A stretch of DNA of 43,143 bases from Saprospiraceae bacterium. GTDB taxonomy: Bacteria; Bacteroidota; Bacteroidia; Chitinophagales; Saprospiraceae. Within the stretch, counting starts at the first letter, position 1; the number at the start of each line of letters is the position of its first letter. Below the pieces are notes generated by a model. That model was not told where the DNA came from and did no database searches. It worked only from the letters and a program-made list of their open reading frames with translations. The stretch spans positions 1 through 43,143 of the forward strand of contig JAHDCQ010000008.1 in assembly GCA_020629845.1 (NCBI GenBank). The letters are read 5' to 3'. The position numbers were made by a program, and so were the translations under genes. Of the stretch, positions 35,761 through 43,143 are shown piece by piece.

Positions 35761-35790
35761 CAGACATTTTAAAATCTTAATATAAGAACT

Positions 35791-36387
35791 ATGAAATTGG
35801 ATTTTTTGAAGCCAGTAATGGCATTGATGCTTTGTTTGGTATTTGCGTTTAGCGCACAAGCACAGCGTGGTAAAATGACTCCAGAGAAATTTGACCAACA
35901 TATCCAAAAACTAACAGAACGCTTAGAACTGAACAAAAAGCAAGTACGTAAAGTCACTAAAATAGAGGAAGAATATTTTGCACAGTTAGACGCAGTTCGT
36001 AGCGAGTACCGTCAGATGCGCCCACAGCGCGCGAAGCCTGCTAAAGGAGGAGCTGCTAAAACTGACGATGTGCGCGAAAAGCCTGCACGTTCAAATAATC
36101 CGCAGCAAGCAGAGCAAAGAGAGCAACGCAGACAAAAAATGACTATGCTGAATAATAAGCATAATAATGATTTGAAGGCGGTACTTACACCTGAGCAATT
36201 TGAAAAATATAGTGCAGCAAAGGCAGAGCGCAATGAGCGCATGCGTAATAAAGTACGCAATGCAAAGGGAAAACGCCCACAAACGGGCAAAGAAGGTAAA
36301 ATGAAAACGAAGCAAAAAGCAAAGGTGAGTACAAAAGAATCAAAGAGTGAACTTAAGGTGAACGAAGGCTTGAAGAAAAACTTCTAA
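35791..36387 (+). CDS. Periplasmic Spy/LTXXQ-like basic protein
   Basis: The protein has 198 aa. A signal peptide (ending FSAQAQ, about residue 25) is followed by 'QRGKMTPEKFDQHIQKLTERLELNKKQVRKV' and later 'LTPEQFEKYSAAKAERNERM', the paired LTxxQ-type helices of Spy/CpxP-like proteins. The tail (about 150-198) is strongly Lys/Arg/Ser-rich and low in complexity. Family members act as periplasmic chaperone-like or stress-sensing proteins. The basic tail could bind RNA, DNA or acidic polymers, but that is inference. A strong terminator follows. Confidence 0.78.
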   Translation: MKLDFLKPVMALMLCLVFAFSAQAQRGKMTPEKFDQHIQKLTERLELNKKQVRKVTKIEEEYFAQLDAVRSEYRQMRPQRAKPAKGGAAKTDDVREKPARSNNPQQAEQREQRRQKMTMLNNKHNNDLKAVLTPEQFEKYSAAKAERNERMRNKVRNAKGKRPQTGKEGKMKTKQKAKVSTKESKSELKVNEGLKKNF

Positions 36388-36411
36388 AGTAATCTATATA
36401 TAATGTAATAC

Positions 36412-36449
36412 AGAGTCATTTCTAGCGATGGAAATGGCTCTTTTTTTTT
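36412..36449 (+). terminator. Rho-independent terminator
   Basis: AGAGTCATTTC (36412-36422) and GAAATGGCTCT (36431-36441) pair with one G-T/wobble position around an 8-nt loop, followed by nine T. It lies 24 bp after the LTXXQ-like gene stop. Confidence 0.85.
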
Positions 36450-36471
36450 CCAAAGTTCCTATTATTGCGCC

Positions 36472-37344
36472 ATGAAAACGACAGCAACTAAAAATACCGC
36501 TATCCTATTGGCGCAATGTCCTGACCAACAAGGAATTATTGCAGGAGTAACGGATTTTCTGCATAGTAATAAAGGCAATATCATCAAGCTTGACCAACAT
36601 GTAGATAAGGAGTTAAATCATTTTTTTATGCGCGTGGAGTGGGAGCTAGATGGTTTTCTGATACCGCAAGAAAAAATAGAAGACTTTTTCAAAACCCTCA
36701 TCGCTGATCGCTACGAGATGCAATGGAAGCTACATTTTTCGGATCAGCCTGCCCGCATGGCTATTTTCGTATCCAAAATGTCGCATTGTCTCTATGATAT
36801 TTTGCAACGTTGGGCATCCAAAGAATGGGAAACCGAAATGCCTATCATCGTCAGCAATCATACCAATTTAGAATACATCGCCAAGCGGTTTGATATTCCC
36901 TTTTATCATTTTCCCATCACAAAGGAAAATAAAGTAGAGCAAGAAGAAAAAATGCTGGAATTGTTAGCCCAAGAAGGCATTGACCTCATTGTGCTGGCGC
37001 GCTATATGCAGATTGTGACCGAAACACTTATTGGCACTTATCGCAATCGTATTATTAATATTCACCACTCCTTTTTACCCGCCTTTATAGGTGCAAAACC
37101 CTATCATAAAGCCTACAAGCGCGGTGTGAAAGTAATTGGAGCGACCAGTCATTTTGTCACAGAAGAACTCGATGCTGGCCCAATTATTGAACAAGATGTC
37201 GTCAAAATATCGCATCGAGAAACTGTAAAAGATTTGATTCGTAAAGGTAAGGATGTGGAGAAATTAGTGCTTTCTAGAGCAATTTGGCTCATGCTCAACC
37301 ACCGTATTTTAGCTTTCCAGAACAGGACAGTTATTTTTGATTGA
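36472..37344 (+). CDS. purU: Formyltetrahydrofolate deformylase
   Basis: The enzyme hydrolyses 10-formyl-THF to formate and THF, supplying formate for purine synthesis and balancing one-carbon units. It has 290 aa, full length. An N-terminal ACT domain (about 10-90, 'LLAQCPDQQGIIAGVTDFL') is followed by the formyltransferase-like catalytic domain (about 95-285). The latter has 'NIHHSFLPAF' (catalytic Asn and His) and 'ATSHFVTEELDAGPIIEQD' (catalytic Asp). It sits between a terminator and a bidirectional hairpin, so it is probably monocistronic. Confidence 0.95.
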   Translation: MKTTATKNTAILLAQCPDQQGIIAGVTDFLHSNKGNIIKLDQHVDKELNHFFMRVEWELDGFLIPQEKIEDFFKTLIADRYEMQWKLHFSDQPARMAIFVSKMSHCLYDILQRWASKEWETEMPIIVSNHTNLEYIAKRFDIPFYHFPITKENKVEQEEKMLELLAQEGIDLIVLARYMQIVTETLIGTYRNRIINIHHSFLPAFIGAKPYHKAYKRGVKVIGATSHFVTEELDAGPIIEQDVVKISHRETVKDLIRKGKDVEKLVLSRAIWLMLNHRILAFQNRTVIFD

Positions 37345-37354
37345 TAGGTTCAAG

Positions 37355-37387
37355 AGGTAGAAGATTTCTATTAGAAATCTTCTACCT
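37355..37387. terminator. Near-perfect 33-bp palindrome between purU and thrS
   Basis: AGGTAGAAGATTTCTA (37355-37370) and TAGAAATCTTCTACCT (37372-37387) are perfect 16-bp arms with a single central base. The position between convergent genes suggests a bidirectional terminator. No T-run follows on either strand. Confidence 0.7.
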
Positions 37388-37397
37388 AATAGAATTA

Positions 37398-37416
37398 TTA
37401 ATTAATTCTTCATTCC
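37398..37416. repeat. Solo end of a family D element at the thrS stop codon
   Basis: TTAATTAATTCTTCATTCC is identical over 19 bp to the right end of the element at 35567-35724 (35706-35724), but no partner end is found nearby. It runs into the last base of the thrS TAG stop, so it is either a relic or a chance capture of the 3' end. Confidence 0.6.
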
Positions 37417-39347
37417 TAATCCAGTAAATTCTTAAAATATTCCGCAAATTCTTCCACACTCATTGTACCAATGTCCCCTTCACCTTGTCGGCGTACAGCG
37501 ACTTGTCCATTCTCTACTTCTTGCTCTCCTACGATAAGCATAAATGGAATTTTTGCGACTTCGTTATCCCGAATTTTACGCCCAATTTTCTCCGACCGCT
37601 CATCCACGATACCACGTATATCATAGCGCGCCAATAGCTGCTCTACTTTACGCGCATAATCATTGAATCTATCTGAAATTGGTAAAATAGCAAACTGCTC
37701 CGGTGTAAGCCAAAGCGGGAATTTGCCCGCTGTGTGTTCAATCAAGATACTCATAAATCGCTCCATAGAACCGAAAGGCGCACGGTGAATCATCACAGGG
37801 CGATGCGGTGCATTATCCGCGCCGATGTATTCCAATTCAAAGCGATCGGGTAAGTTATAATCTACCTGAATTGTCCCCAATTGCCAACTTCTACCGAGTG
37901 CGTCGCGCACCATGAAGTCGAGCTTTGGCCCGTAGAAAGCCGCTTCGCCAAGTTCTGTTACCGTTTTCAAACCCACACTTGCCACCGCTTCGATAATCGC
38001 ATTTTCGGCAGCCGTCCAGTTTTCATCTGAACCGATGTACTTCTCGGGTGTTTCTGGATCGCGTAGCGAGATTTGTGCCGTTACATCATCGAAGCCCATT
38101 TTGTTAAGTACGGTTTGCGTCAAGTCCAACACATTCAAAAACTCATCCTTCACCTGTTCAGGCGTACAGAAAATGTGTGCGTCATCTTGTGTGAAACCAC
38201 GTACCCGCGAAAGTCCGTGCAACTCCCCACTTTGCTCATAGCGATATACCGTCCCAAACTCCGCGATACGCAACGGTAAATCGCGATACGAGTGCGGACG
38301 ATGTGCGTAAATTTCGCAATGATGCGGGCAGTTCATCGGCTTCAATAGAAATTCCTCGCCCTCGCGTGGCGTATTGATGGGTTGGAAACTATCCTCGCCA
38401 TACTTCGCATAATGCCCAGATGTTTCATACAAATCCTTCTTCCCGATGTGCGGTGTCGTTACCATTTGGTAGCCGCGCTTTTCTTGTTCTTCTTTTAGGA
38501 AGTTCATCAAGCGTTCGCGCACTGCATTTCCTTTGGGCAACCAAATCGGCAAGCCCGCCCCCACACGATCGGAGAACATAAACAAGCCCAATTCTGCACC
38601 CAATTTGCGGTGATCGCGCTTCTTCGCTTCTTCCAAAAGGGTTAAATACTCCTTCAACTCCTTTTGCTTCGGGAAGGTGATGCCATAGACGCGGGTCATC
38701 ATCTGATTGTTCTCGTCGCCGCGCCAATATGCCCCTGCCACATTCATCAACTTCACCGCTTTGATTGGGGCGGTGCTAGGTATGTGCGGGCCGCGACACA
38801 AATCTGTGAATCCTCCTTGCGTGTAGAAGGTAATCGTACCATCTTCTAGCTCCTCTAGTAGGTCGAGTTTGTACTCATCGCCTTTTTCTTTGAAGTAGGC
38901 GATTGCCTCGGCTTTTGGTACTTCTCTACGCACATACTCGCTTTTGGTACGTGCCAATTCGAGTATTTTTTGTTCAATTTTCGGAAAGTCGTTGGTCGAA
39001 AGCTGCTTGCCCTCGCCCAAGTCCACATCGTAGTAGAAGCCATTTTCTAGAGCTGGCCCGATACCGAATTTCACGCCTGGATAGAGTGCTTCCAATGCCT
39101 CTGCCATTAAGTGCGCTGAAGAGTGCCAAAAGGTGGCTTTGCCCTTCGCATCTCTCCAAGTGTGGAGTTCAATGCTTACATCTTCCTCAATTGGGCGCGA
39201 TGCGTCGCGCATTTCGCCATTGATACTTGCTGCCAGCACATTGCGCGCCAAGCCTTCACTAATTGATTTTGCGACTTCCATCGCGCTCACCCCTTGTTCG
39301 TAGGTGCGTACATTTCCATCAGGAAATGTGATGTTAATTTTAGCCAT
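37416..39347 (-). CDS. thrS: Threonyl-tRNA synthetase
   Basis: The enzyme charges tRNA-Thr with threonine and edits mischarged serine. It has 643 aa, normal length. In order: TGS domain (about 1-62), the editing domain (about 65-225, '[12 protein letters not shown]', 'GFYYDVDL', 'CRGPHI'), the class II catalytic core (about 240-535) with '[10 protein letters not shown]' and '[11 protein letters not shown]' carrying zinc ligands, and the anticodon-binding domain (about 540-643). The stop TAG is contiguous with a 19-bp mobile-element end. The leader upstream has two small hairpins. Confidence 0.97.
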   Translation of the reverse strand: MAKINITFPDGNVRTYEQGVSAMEVAKSISEGLARNVLAASINGEMRDASRPIEEDVSIELHTWRDAKGKATFWHSSAHLMAEALEALYPGVKFGIGPALENGFYYDVDLGEGKQLSTNDFPKIEQKILELARTKSEYVRREVPKAEAIAYFKEKGDEYKLDLLEELEDGTITFYTQGGFTDLCRGPHIPSTAPIKAVKLMNVAGAYWRGDENNQMMTRVYGITFPKQKELKEYLTLLEEAKKRDHRKLGAELGLFMFSDRVGAGLPIWLPKGNAVRERLMNFLKEEQEKRGYQMVTTPHIGKKDLYETSGHYAKYGEDSFQPINTPREGEEFLLKPMNCPHHCEIYAHRPHSYRDLPLRIAEFGTVYRYEQSGELHGLSRVRGFTQDDAHIFCTPEQVKDEFLNVLDLTQTVLNKMGFDDVTAQISLRDPETPEKYIGSDENWTAAENAIIEAVASVGLKTVTELGEAAFYGPKLDFMVRDALGRSWQLGTIQVDYNLPDRFELEYIGADNAPHRPVMIHRAPFGSMERFMSILIEHTAGKFPLWLTPEQFAILPISDRFNDYARKVEQLLARYDIRGIVDERSEKIGRKIRDNEVAKIPFMLIVGEQEVENGQVAVRRQGEGDIGTMSVEEFAEYFKNLLD

Positions 39348-39706
39348 TCCGCTAAGATTGTACTGCCCTCCTTACGATTGGCGGCAGTCGGTTCTGTAAT
39401 TTTGTCCCGATATAAAATCGGGATGAATGCATTTGAAGGAGCTATTATTCAAAATTCGTAATGCTCACATTCAAAATTAGACCGCGAATGTAGGGGTTTT
39501 TCCAACTAACAGGAAAAAGGGTGGGGAGAGTTTCCGAGGGATGGAGTATTTTGTTTTGCATAGTTTGCAATTTCCATTGGCTACGACCATGATGTAAAAT
39601 TACCGATATACGCCGCTGCTGGCATCCCCGAAGTTTCTTTAGGGTAAAAAATATATGGGATACAAATTGTAACAAAGATTTTACATTACAGCCATTTCAT
39701 GATTGT
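39348..39706. other. Gene-free stretch upstream of thrS
   Basis: Two hairpins lie close to thrS: ACTGCC / GGCAGT (39362-39367 and 39383-39388) and TCCCGAT / ATCGGGA (39405-39411 and 39417-39423). The second shares its arms with the aspS leader. The remainder to 39706 contains short ATTCAAAATT direct repeats (from about 39448 and 39471) but no recognised gene or RNA. Confidence 0.5.
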
Positions 39707-40672
39707 TTAATAAGCAGTAACCGTCAAATTGGACATAATACCTAAGTGGTTGCGATGTTTTACGACAATATGATAATCACCAGCAGGCAAGTTTTCAAAA
39801 ATGAGATGCTTTTTTCCATCTACATCTACTACATCACCATCTCTTTGGAGTAGTGCTGCACGGGTAGTAGTTATATCAGATAGATTACTTCTAGGGTGTA
39901 GTTCTACACTTACCCAATCTACTATCGCATCATTACCTGTGACATCAAATACATTTAGGTCTGTAATATTACTACCACTAAAACTAGAAGGCAATAAGCC
40001 AACTCGCCGCAAATGATCATCCATTAAACCTGTATTAGTATCATAGGCACCTTGTAGGAAGTTTTTGATTTTAAGTTCTATAGCACGAAGATTAGTACAA
40101 GATACTGAAATAGTTGCTCCGTTAGTTAAACCATTAAAAGCTTTTCCAGTAATAAGGTTAGTTGCAGTAGTTTCACTCAATATAGCTGTATGATGTAGTC
40201 CGGCATCGTGTAGCCCCTGATCTATTGCCGTTGCGGGATTTCCTAGATCTTCTAATTGATCCAGGGTAAGTTGCAATCGAACCTGTTCACTCGCGATAGC
40301 ACATTCTCCATCTGGGATATCAATAGTGAAACAAAAAAGAGTAAAAGGAACTCCTTCCACATAATTAAAATTAGTAATATGATTATTTGAATGAGCTTGA
40401 TTTACATTCACTCCCATAAATGGGCTGTTATTGACAAAGAGAGTCCAACTGCCTGTTGTATTGGTAATGTCGGCAGATTCAATACTAACATCAGCAGGGC
40501 TAATAATAACGACATTACCACCATCCCAACTGCCAGTATTTGTAAAGTCAGGGGTGGCTTCTACACAAATAGTGTTTTCTACAGAAGAAATAGAATAAGT
40601 AAGACTTTGTGCATGGATGTGAGTTGATACTAAAAGTAAAGCAAGTATAAATAATGGAAATACAGATTTCAT
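39707..40672 (-). CDS. Secreted protein ending in the shared 'GNDAIVDW' module
   Basis: The protein has 321 aa. A signal peptide (ending IHAQ, about residue 22) is followed by a beta-rich domain of about 175 residues (e.g. 'NTTGSWTLFVNNSPFMGVNV', 'DIPDGECAI') of unknown family. The C-terminal 125 residues match the module at the end of the LRR protein: 'LMDDHLRRVGLLP', 'VTGNDAIVDWVSVELH', 'LLQRDGDVVDVDGK', 'VKHRNHLGIM'. There is no type IX sorting domain after it. It is divergent from another protein with the same module. The function is unknown; an extracellular role is inferred. Confidence 0.78.
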   Translation of the reverse strand: MKSVFPLFILALLLVSTHIHAQSLTYSISSVENTICVEATPDFTNTGSWDGGNVVIISPADVSIESADITNTTGSWTLFVNNSPFMGVNVNQAHSNNHITNFNYVEGVPFTLFCFTIDIPDGECAIASEQVRLQLTLDQLEDLGNPATAIDQGLHDAGLHHTAILSETTATNLITGKAFNGLTNGATISVSCTNLRAIELKIKNFLQGAYDTNTGLMDDHLRRVGLLPSSFSGSNITDLNVFDVTGNDAIVDWVSVELHPRSNLSDITTTRAALLQRDGDVVDVDGKKHLIFENLPAGDYHIVVKHRNHLGIMSNLTVTAY

Positions 40673-41290
40673 GTTTTATAACTTTAATGAGTGAGGAAAT
40701 TTTTTATAAAAAGTAATTATTGATTTCTGGTCGTTATGGTAATTGCTCCTGAAAAGTATAAACTAGCCTAAAGTGCAAAATACCTGATGAGACTTCTTTT
40801 GAACATGCGTTTGGGAATTATTTATGCTAGTGAAGTCAAATAAAGTTTATTTAGCACAGTAGCACAAGTGGTTTTGTATTTTTCTTTTTTGATGTAAAAG
40901 ATTATGTTTTAAGAGGTTTTGTCATCAATAAGTCGGATAAAACAGTCTAGGATTTTTTTAGTTTAAATAAGTACATAAAGTGTAGTCAAATACACATTAT
41001 TAATGTTTTAAATTTTAAGCAAAAAAGATATTTTATTTTAAAAAATCAACTTATATTAAAACTTTAACACAAAAAATGTTAAAATTTAAAAATATATTTT
41101 TTTTTTATTCAAAGTTTTCTAATTTTGCTTCTGTGACAAGAAAACTAAAATATAGATAGGTATAGTACCTTAAAAATCACTTATTTATTCCCCATTTGTC
41201 ACTTCACTAAAAACATTTTAGACTATCCAGAAAAATTGTATCACTACCTGAATAGTTCTACTTCTCTAATTTTTTTAAACAGAAAAGGAT
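40673..41290. other. AT-rich divergent gene-free stretch of about 620 bp
   Basis: The stretch lies between the divergent starts of two module-bearing secreted proteins. It is extremely AT-rich. It contains TTAACA...TGTTAA around 41065-41082 and the 16-mer ACAAAAAATGTTAAAA (41069-41084), which recurs inverted at 20799-20814. TAATTTTG (41120-41127) matches the -7 consensus for the rightward gene. No ORF or RNA gene is recognised. Confidence 0.5.
41120..41127 (+). promoter_or_regulatory. Possible -7 box for the dockerin-like gene
   Basis: TAATTTTG fits TAnnTTTG. The start codon is 163 bp downstream, a long leader, and the -33 region is a run of T and A without TTG. Confidence 0.3.
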
Positions 41291-42184
41291 ATGAAATTAC
41301 TGACTTCAATTAGTGTACTCCTATTATGTACTATCTGGCTTTTTGCTGATACATCCCATAATTCTACCATTTATTTACACATTAAAGTTTTTCTATACGG
41401 ACCTTATAATACTACTACAAGTTTAATGAACGATGACTTGCGTCAATGTGGAATAATACCAAACACTGATCCCTACTTTGGTATATATGTCGCCGGAGCA
41501 GGAGTCTTCAACACAACAGGGAATAATGCTATTGTAGATTGGGTGAAAGTTGAAATTCGTAGTCCAATTTTTCCTCATATGATTCTCGCATCACGTGCTG
41601 CTTTACTTCAAAGAGATGGTGATGCAGTAGATGTCGATGGGGTTTCTTCATTATCTTTTCCAGGTGTACCCTCTGGTTCATATTATGTAGCAGTTAGTCA
41701 TCGTAATCATTTGGGGGTGATGACAAACTTCGCTGTTCTTATCAATAACTCTCCTTCTGCCACTGTAATTGATTTTACGACTATGCCTGATGCTAGTACT
41801 TATGGTACTTACTCCCAACAAGATATGGGAGGGGGGCTTCATGCATTATGGGCAGGAGACGCAAATGGAGATGGTTGTATTTCTTATAATGGTACAACTT
41901 GCCCGTGTTCTTCTTTAAATACGGATAACGCTGACTTAAAAGCAGAAGTAATCAATCATGGAAGTACAGCTCCAAATCCTCTTACTTATGTGTTTAAAGA
42001 GTATAGCTCATTTGATATAGATATGGATGGTTGTATTTCTTATGATGGTACTGCTTACTATGATCCAATATTTGGAATTAAAATAACACAACAGGGCAAT
42101 GCTTACCTATTAAATCAGATTATGATTCATCCTGATAATTCTTCGCCTACTCCAACCTTTGTCTTCAAAGAACAAATTCCATGA
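41291..42184 (+). CDS. Secreted protein with the shared module and two calcium-loop (dockerin-like) repeats
   Basis: The protein has 297 aa. A signal peptide (about 1-20) is followed by the shared module at about 28-155 ('LMNDDLRQCGIIP', 'TTGNNAIVDWVKVEIRS', 'LLQRDGDAVDVDG', 'VSHRNHLGVM'). Two EF-hand-like loops follow, 'WAGDANGDGCISYNG' (about 194-208) and 'DIDMDGCISYDG' (about 245-256), with Asp/Asn/Gly at the calcium-ligand positions as in dockerins and thrombospondin type 3 repeats. It resembles the module-plus-calcium-loop arrangement common in Bacteroidota surface proteins. A calcium-dependent cell-surface or matrix role is inferred. Confidence 0.78.
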   Translation: MKLLTSISVLLLCTIWLFADTSHNSTIYLHIKVFLYGPYNTTTSLMNDDLRQCGIIPNTDPYFGIYVAGAGVFNTTGNNAIVDWVKVEIRSPIFPHMILASRAALLQRDGDAVDVDGVSSLSFPGVPSGSYYVAVSHRNHLGVMTNFAVLINNSPSATVIDFTTMPDASTYGTYSQQDMGGGLHALWAGDANGDGCISYNGTTCPCSSLNTDNADLKAEVINHGSTAPNPLTYVFKEYSSFDIDMDGCISYDGTAYYDPIFGIKITQQGNAYLLNQIMIHPDNSSPTPTFVFKEQIP

Positions 42185-42230
42185 TGTAAGTCATCCTAAC
42201 ACACAAGGGCATTGGAGGAAATAAAAAGGT

Positions 42231-42941
42231 CTATTTATCCATTTTTTCCTTCTCCTTAAGCTTAATTTCAAATAGAAAGCCTTCCTTTTGGAGGGCTTTG
42301 TATTTTGTGGGATTGAAGCGATACAGACGCGCAGGGCGACCACTACCAATGCTTCGGAATTCGTCGGTTTCTTCCAGAATATCGAAGCTTAGAATTTTCT
42401 TACGGAAATTGCGCCGATCCAACTTTTTGCCTAGAATGGTTTGGTAAAGATGCTCTAAATCGGAGAAGGGAAATTCGGGCTTTAATAAATCAAAACCGAT
42501 GGGTTGATAGTGTAATTTAGCTTGTAAGCGTTCGATGGCTTTCTGTACAATGGCAGCGTGGTCATAGGCAAGTACTGGCAAGCTATGGAAAGGAAACCAC
42601 TGTGCATCCTGAGCATCGGTATCGGCTTGTAGGCTTAGTGTTTCAGGATTGACAAGTCCAAAATAAGCCACCGAAATCACGCGGGCTCTTGGGTCGCGCT
42701 GCACATCATCCCCGAAGGTGTAGAGTTGCTCTAAGTAGTTTACGCTAACGCCTGCTTCCTCCCGCAGTTCGCGCTGCACAGCGATGGTAAGCGACTCTTC
42801 ATCCTTCACAAAACCACCTGGTAGACACCAACTGTCTTTGAATACGCCATACTTCTGCTTAATGAGCAGCACGTACAATTCTGACTTTTCATAGCCAAAT
42901 ACAATGGCATCTACCGCGATTTTTATGTTTTGAAAGTCCAT
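42231..42941 (-). CDS. Nudix protein with C-terminal winged-helix-like region (NrtR-like)
   Basis: The protein has 236 aa from the ATG at 42941; the GTG 15 bp upstream is less likely. A Nudix domain (about 8-135) has a complete box, GFVKDEESLTIAVQRELREE then AGV, which fits Gx5Ex7REUxEExGU, so hydrolysis is possible. The C-terminal 80 residues ('LLKPEFPFSDLEHLYQTILG...RRNFRKKI...SGRPARLYRF') match the winged-helix half of NrtR-type regulators. Relatives sense ADP-ribose or sugar metabolites and repress NAD or sugar genes. It may regulate nadC or other targets, but no operator was identified. A hairpin element lies 38 bp upstream. Confidence 0.82.
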   Translation of the reverse strand: MDFQNIKIAVDAIVFGYEKSELYVLLIKQKYGVFKDSWCLPGGFVKDEESLTIAVQRELREEAGVSVNYLEQLYTFGDDVQRDPRARVISVAYFGLVNPETLSLQADTDAQDAQWFPFHSLPVLAYDHAAIVQKAIERLQAKLHYQPIGFDLLKPEFPFSDLEHLYQTILGKKLDRRNFRKKILSFDILEETDEFRSIGSGRPARLYRFNPTKYKALQKEGFLFEIKLKEKEKMDK

Positions 42942-42979
42942 ATTGCTAAGTAACACTAAGTAACACTAAGTATGAGTTC

Positions 42980-43082
42980 AATAATAAATATTCAAATTTT
43001 CCTCTAGCGAAGCTAAACAAAACGATATAACTTTTTGGTCATTTCGCTTTGTTCAGCTTCGCAAATTTGAATACTTATTATT
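42980..43082. repeat. 103-bp inverted-repeat element upstream of the Nudix gene
   Basis: The outer arms AATAATAAATATTCAAATTT (42980-42999) and AAATTTGAATACTTATTATT (43063-43082) pair at 19 of 20 positions. Inner arms GCGAAGCTAAACAAA / TTTGTTCAGCTTCGC continue the pairing after a 7-nt bulge on the left side only. No target duplication is clear. TAACACTAAG is tandemly duplicated just before it (42951-42970). Confidence 0.65.
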
Positions 43083-43143
43083 TCACATTTTCTAAAACTC
43101 AAAACATTGCAATTTTCCTGCATTATTCCCTACTAAAATCAAT

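Noticed and set aside
39348-39430. T-box riboswitch upstream of thrS
   Set aside because: I see no T-box consensus or specifier loop. The hairpins are short, and T-boxes are not expected in this phylum.
39445-39675. 76-codon frame on the minus strand upstream of thrS
   Set aside because: The composition is not protein-like, it has no start context, and it crosses short direct repeats of intergenic type.

Overview
The window looks like a chromosomal segment of a Bacteroidota bacterium. The evidence is a C-terminal type IX secretion (Por) sorting domain on one secreted protein, several TAnnTTTG-type -7 promoter boxes (often TATCTTTG), moderately low GC, weak ribosome binding sites, and proteins typical of this phylum (TIGR02757/DUF2400, DUF4397, a signal-less BtuF-like protein, a TPR sensor kinase). 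The secreted 'CHPDYDAL' leucine-rich repeat protein, the recurring 'GNDAIVDW / QRDGDVVD / HRNHLG' module and an effector-associated-domain protein suggest a Saprospiraceae-like lineage. That last placement is a guess.

Layout. 1-3.6 kb: tail of an unidentified gene, glutamate formimidoyltransferase, and a secreted DUF4397 protein. 3.8-4.5 kb: a small protein resembling effector-associated domain (EAD) adaptors, followed by a truncated paralogue and repeat DNA. 4.6-8.2 kb (minus): nadC, uvrC and an M15 peptidase. 8.3-11.4 kb (minus): a 1038-aa three-module LRR protein. 11.7-17.1 kb (minus): thrA, a lipoprotein and aspS. 17.4-20.2 kb: smpB, overlapping tail-to-tail with a TPR histidine kinase. 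After about 1 kb of AT-rich gene-free DNA come a membrane-anchored glucosaminidase (21.2 kb) and two hybrid histidine kinases (22.1-26.2 kb, minus). 26.4-27.2 kb (minus): a metal/cobalamin-binding protein. 27.3-31.3 kb (plus): a compact operon of HEAT-cyclophilin lipoprotein, acetyltransferase, LOG-family protein and TIGR02757 protein. 31.5-35.5 kb: a YjjX-type NTPase, a CYTH/CyaB protein, and a Tat-signal small subunit plus GMC flavoprotein pair. 35.8-39.3 kb: a Spy/LTXXQ-like protein, purU and thrS. 39.7-42.2 kb: two divergent secreted proteins sharing the module found at the LRR protein's C-terminus. 42.2-43.0 kb: a Nudix protein with a C-terminal winged-helix-like region.

Most genes are housekeeping. 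The accessory layer is short non-coding inverted-repeat elements of 80-200 bp. Several have clear target duplications: 207-400 (8 bp), 31308-31449 (8 bp) and 5605-5764 (9 bp). The last is nested inside a second copy of the first family. Two others (14212-14368 and 35567-35724) are flanked by TTA on both sides. Five of these lie within about 70 bp upstream of a start codon, so they may shape expression of FTCD, nadC, thrA, the LTXXQ gene and the Nudix gene. I saw no CRISPR array, tRNA, rRNA or transposase gene. The best candidates for under-described biology are the EAD adaptor pair, the miniature-element families, and the module shared by three secreted proteins.
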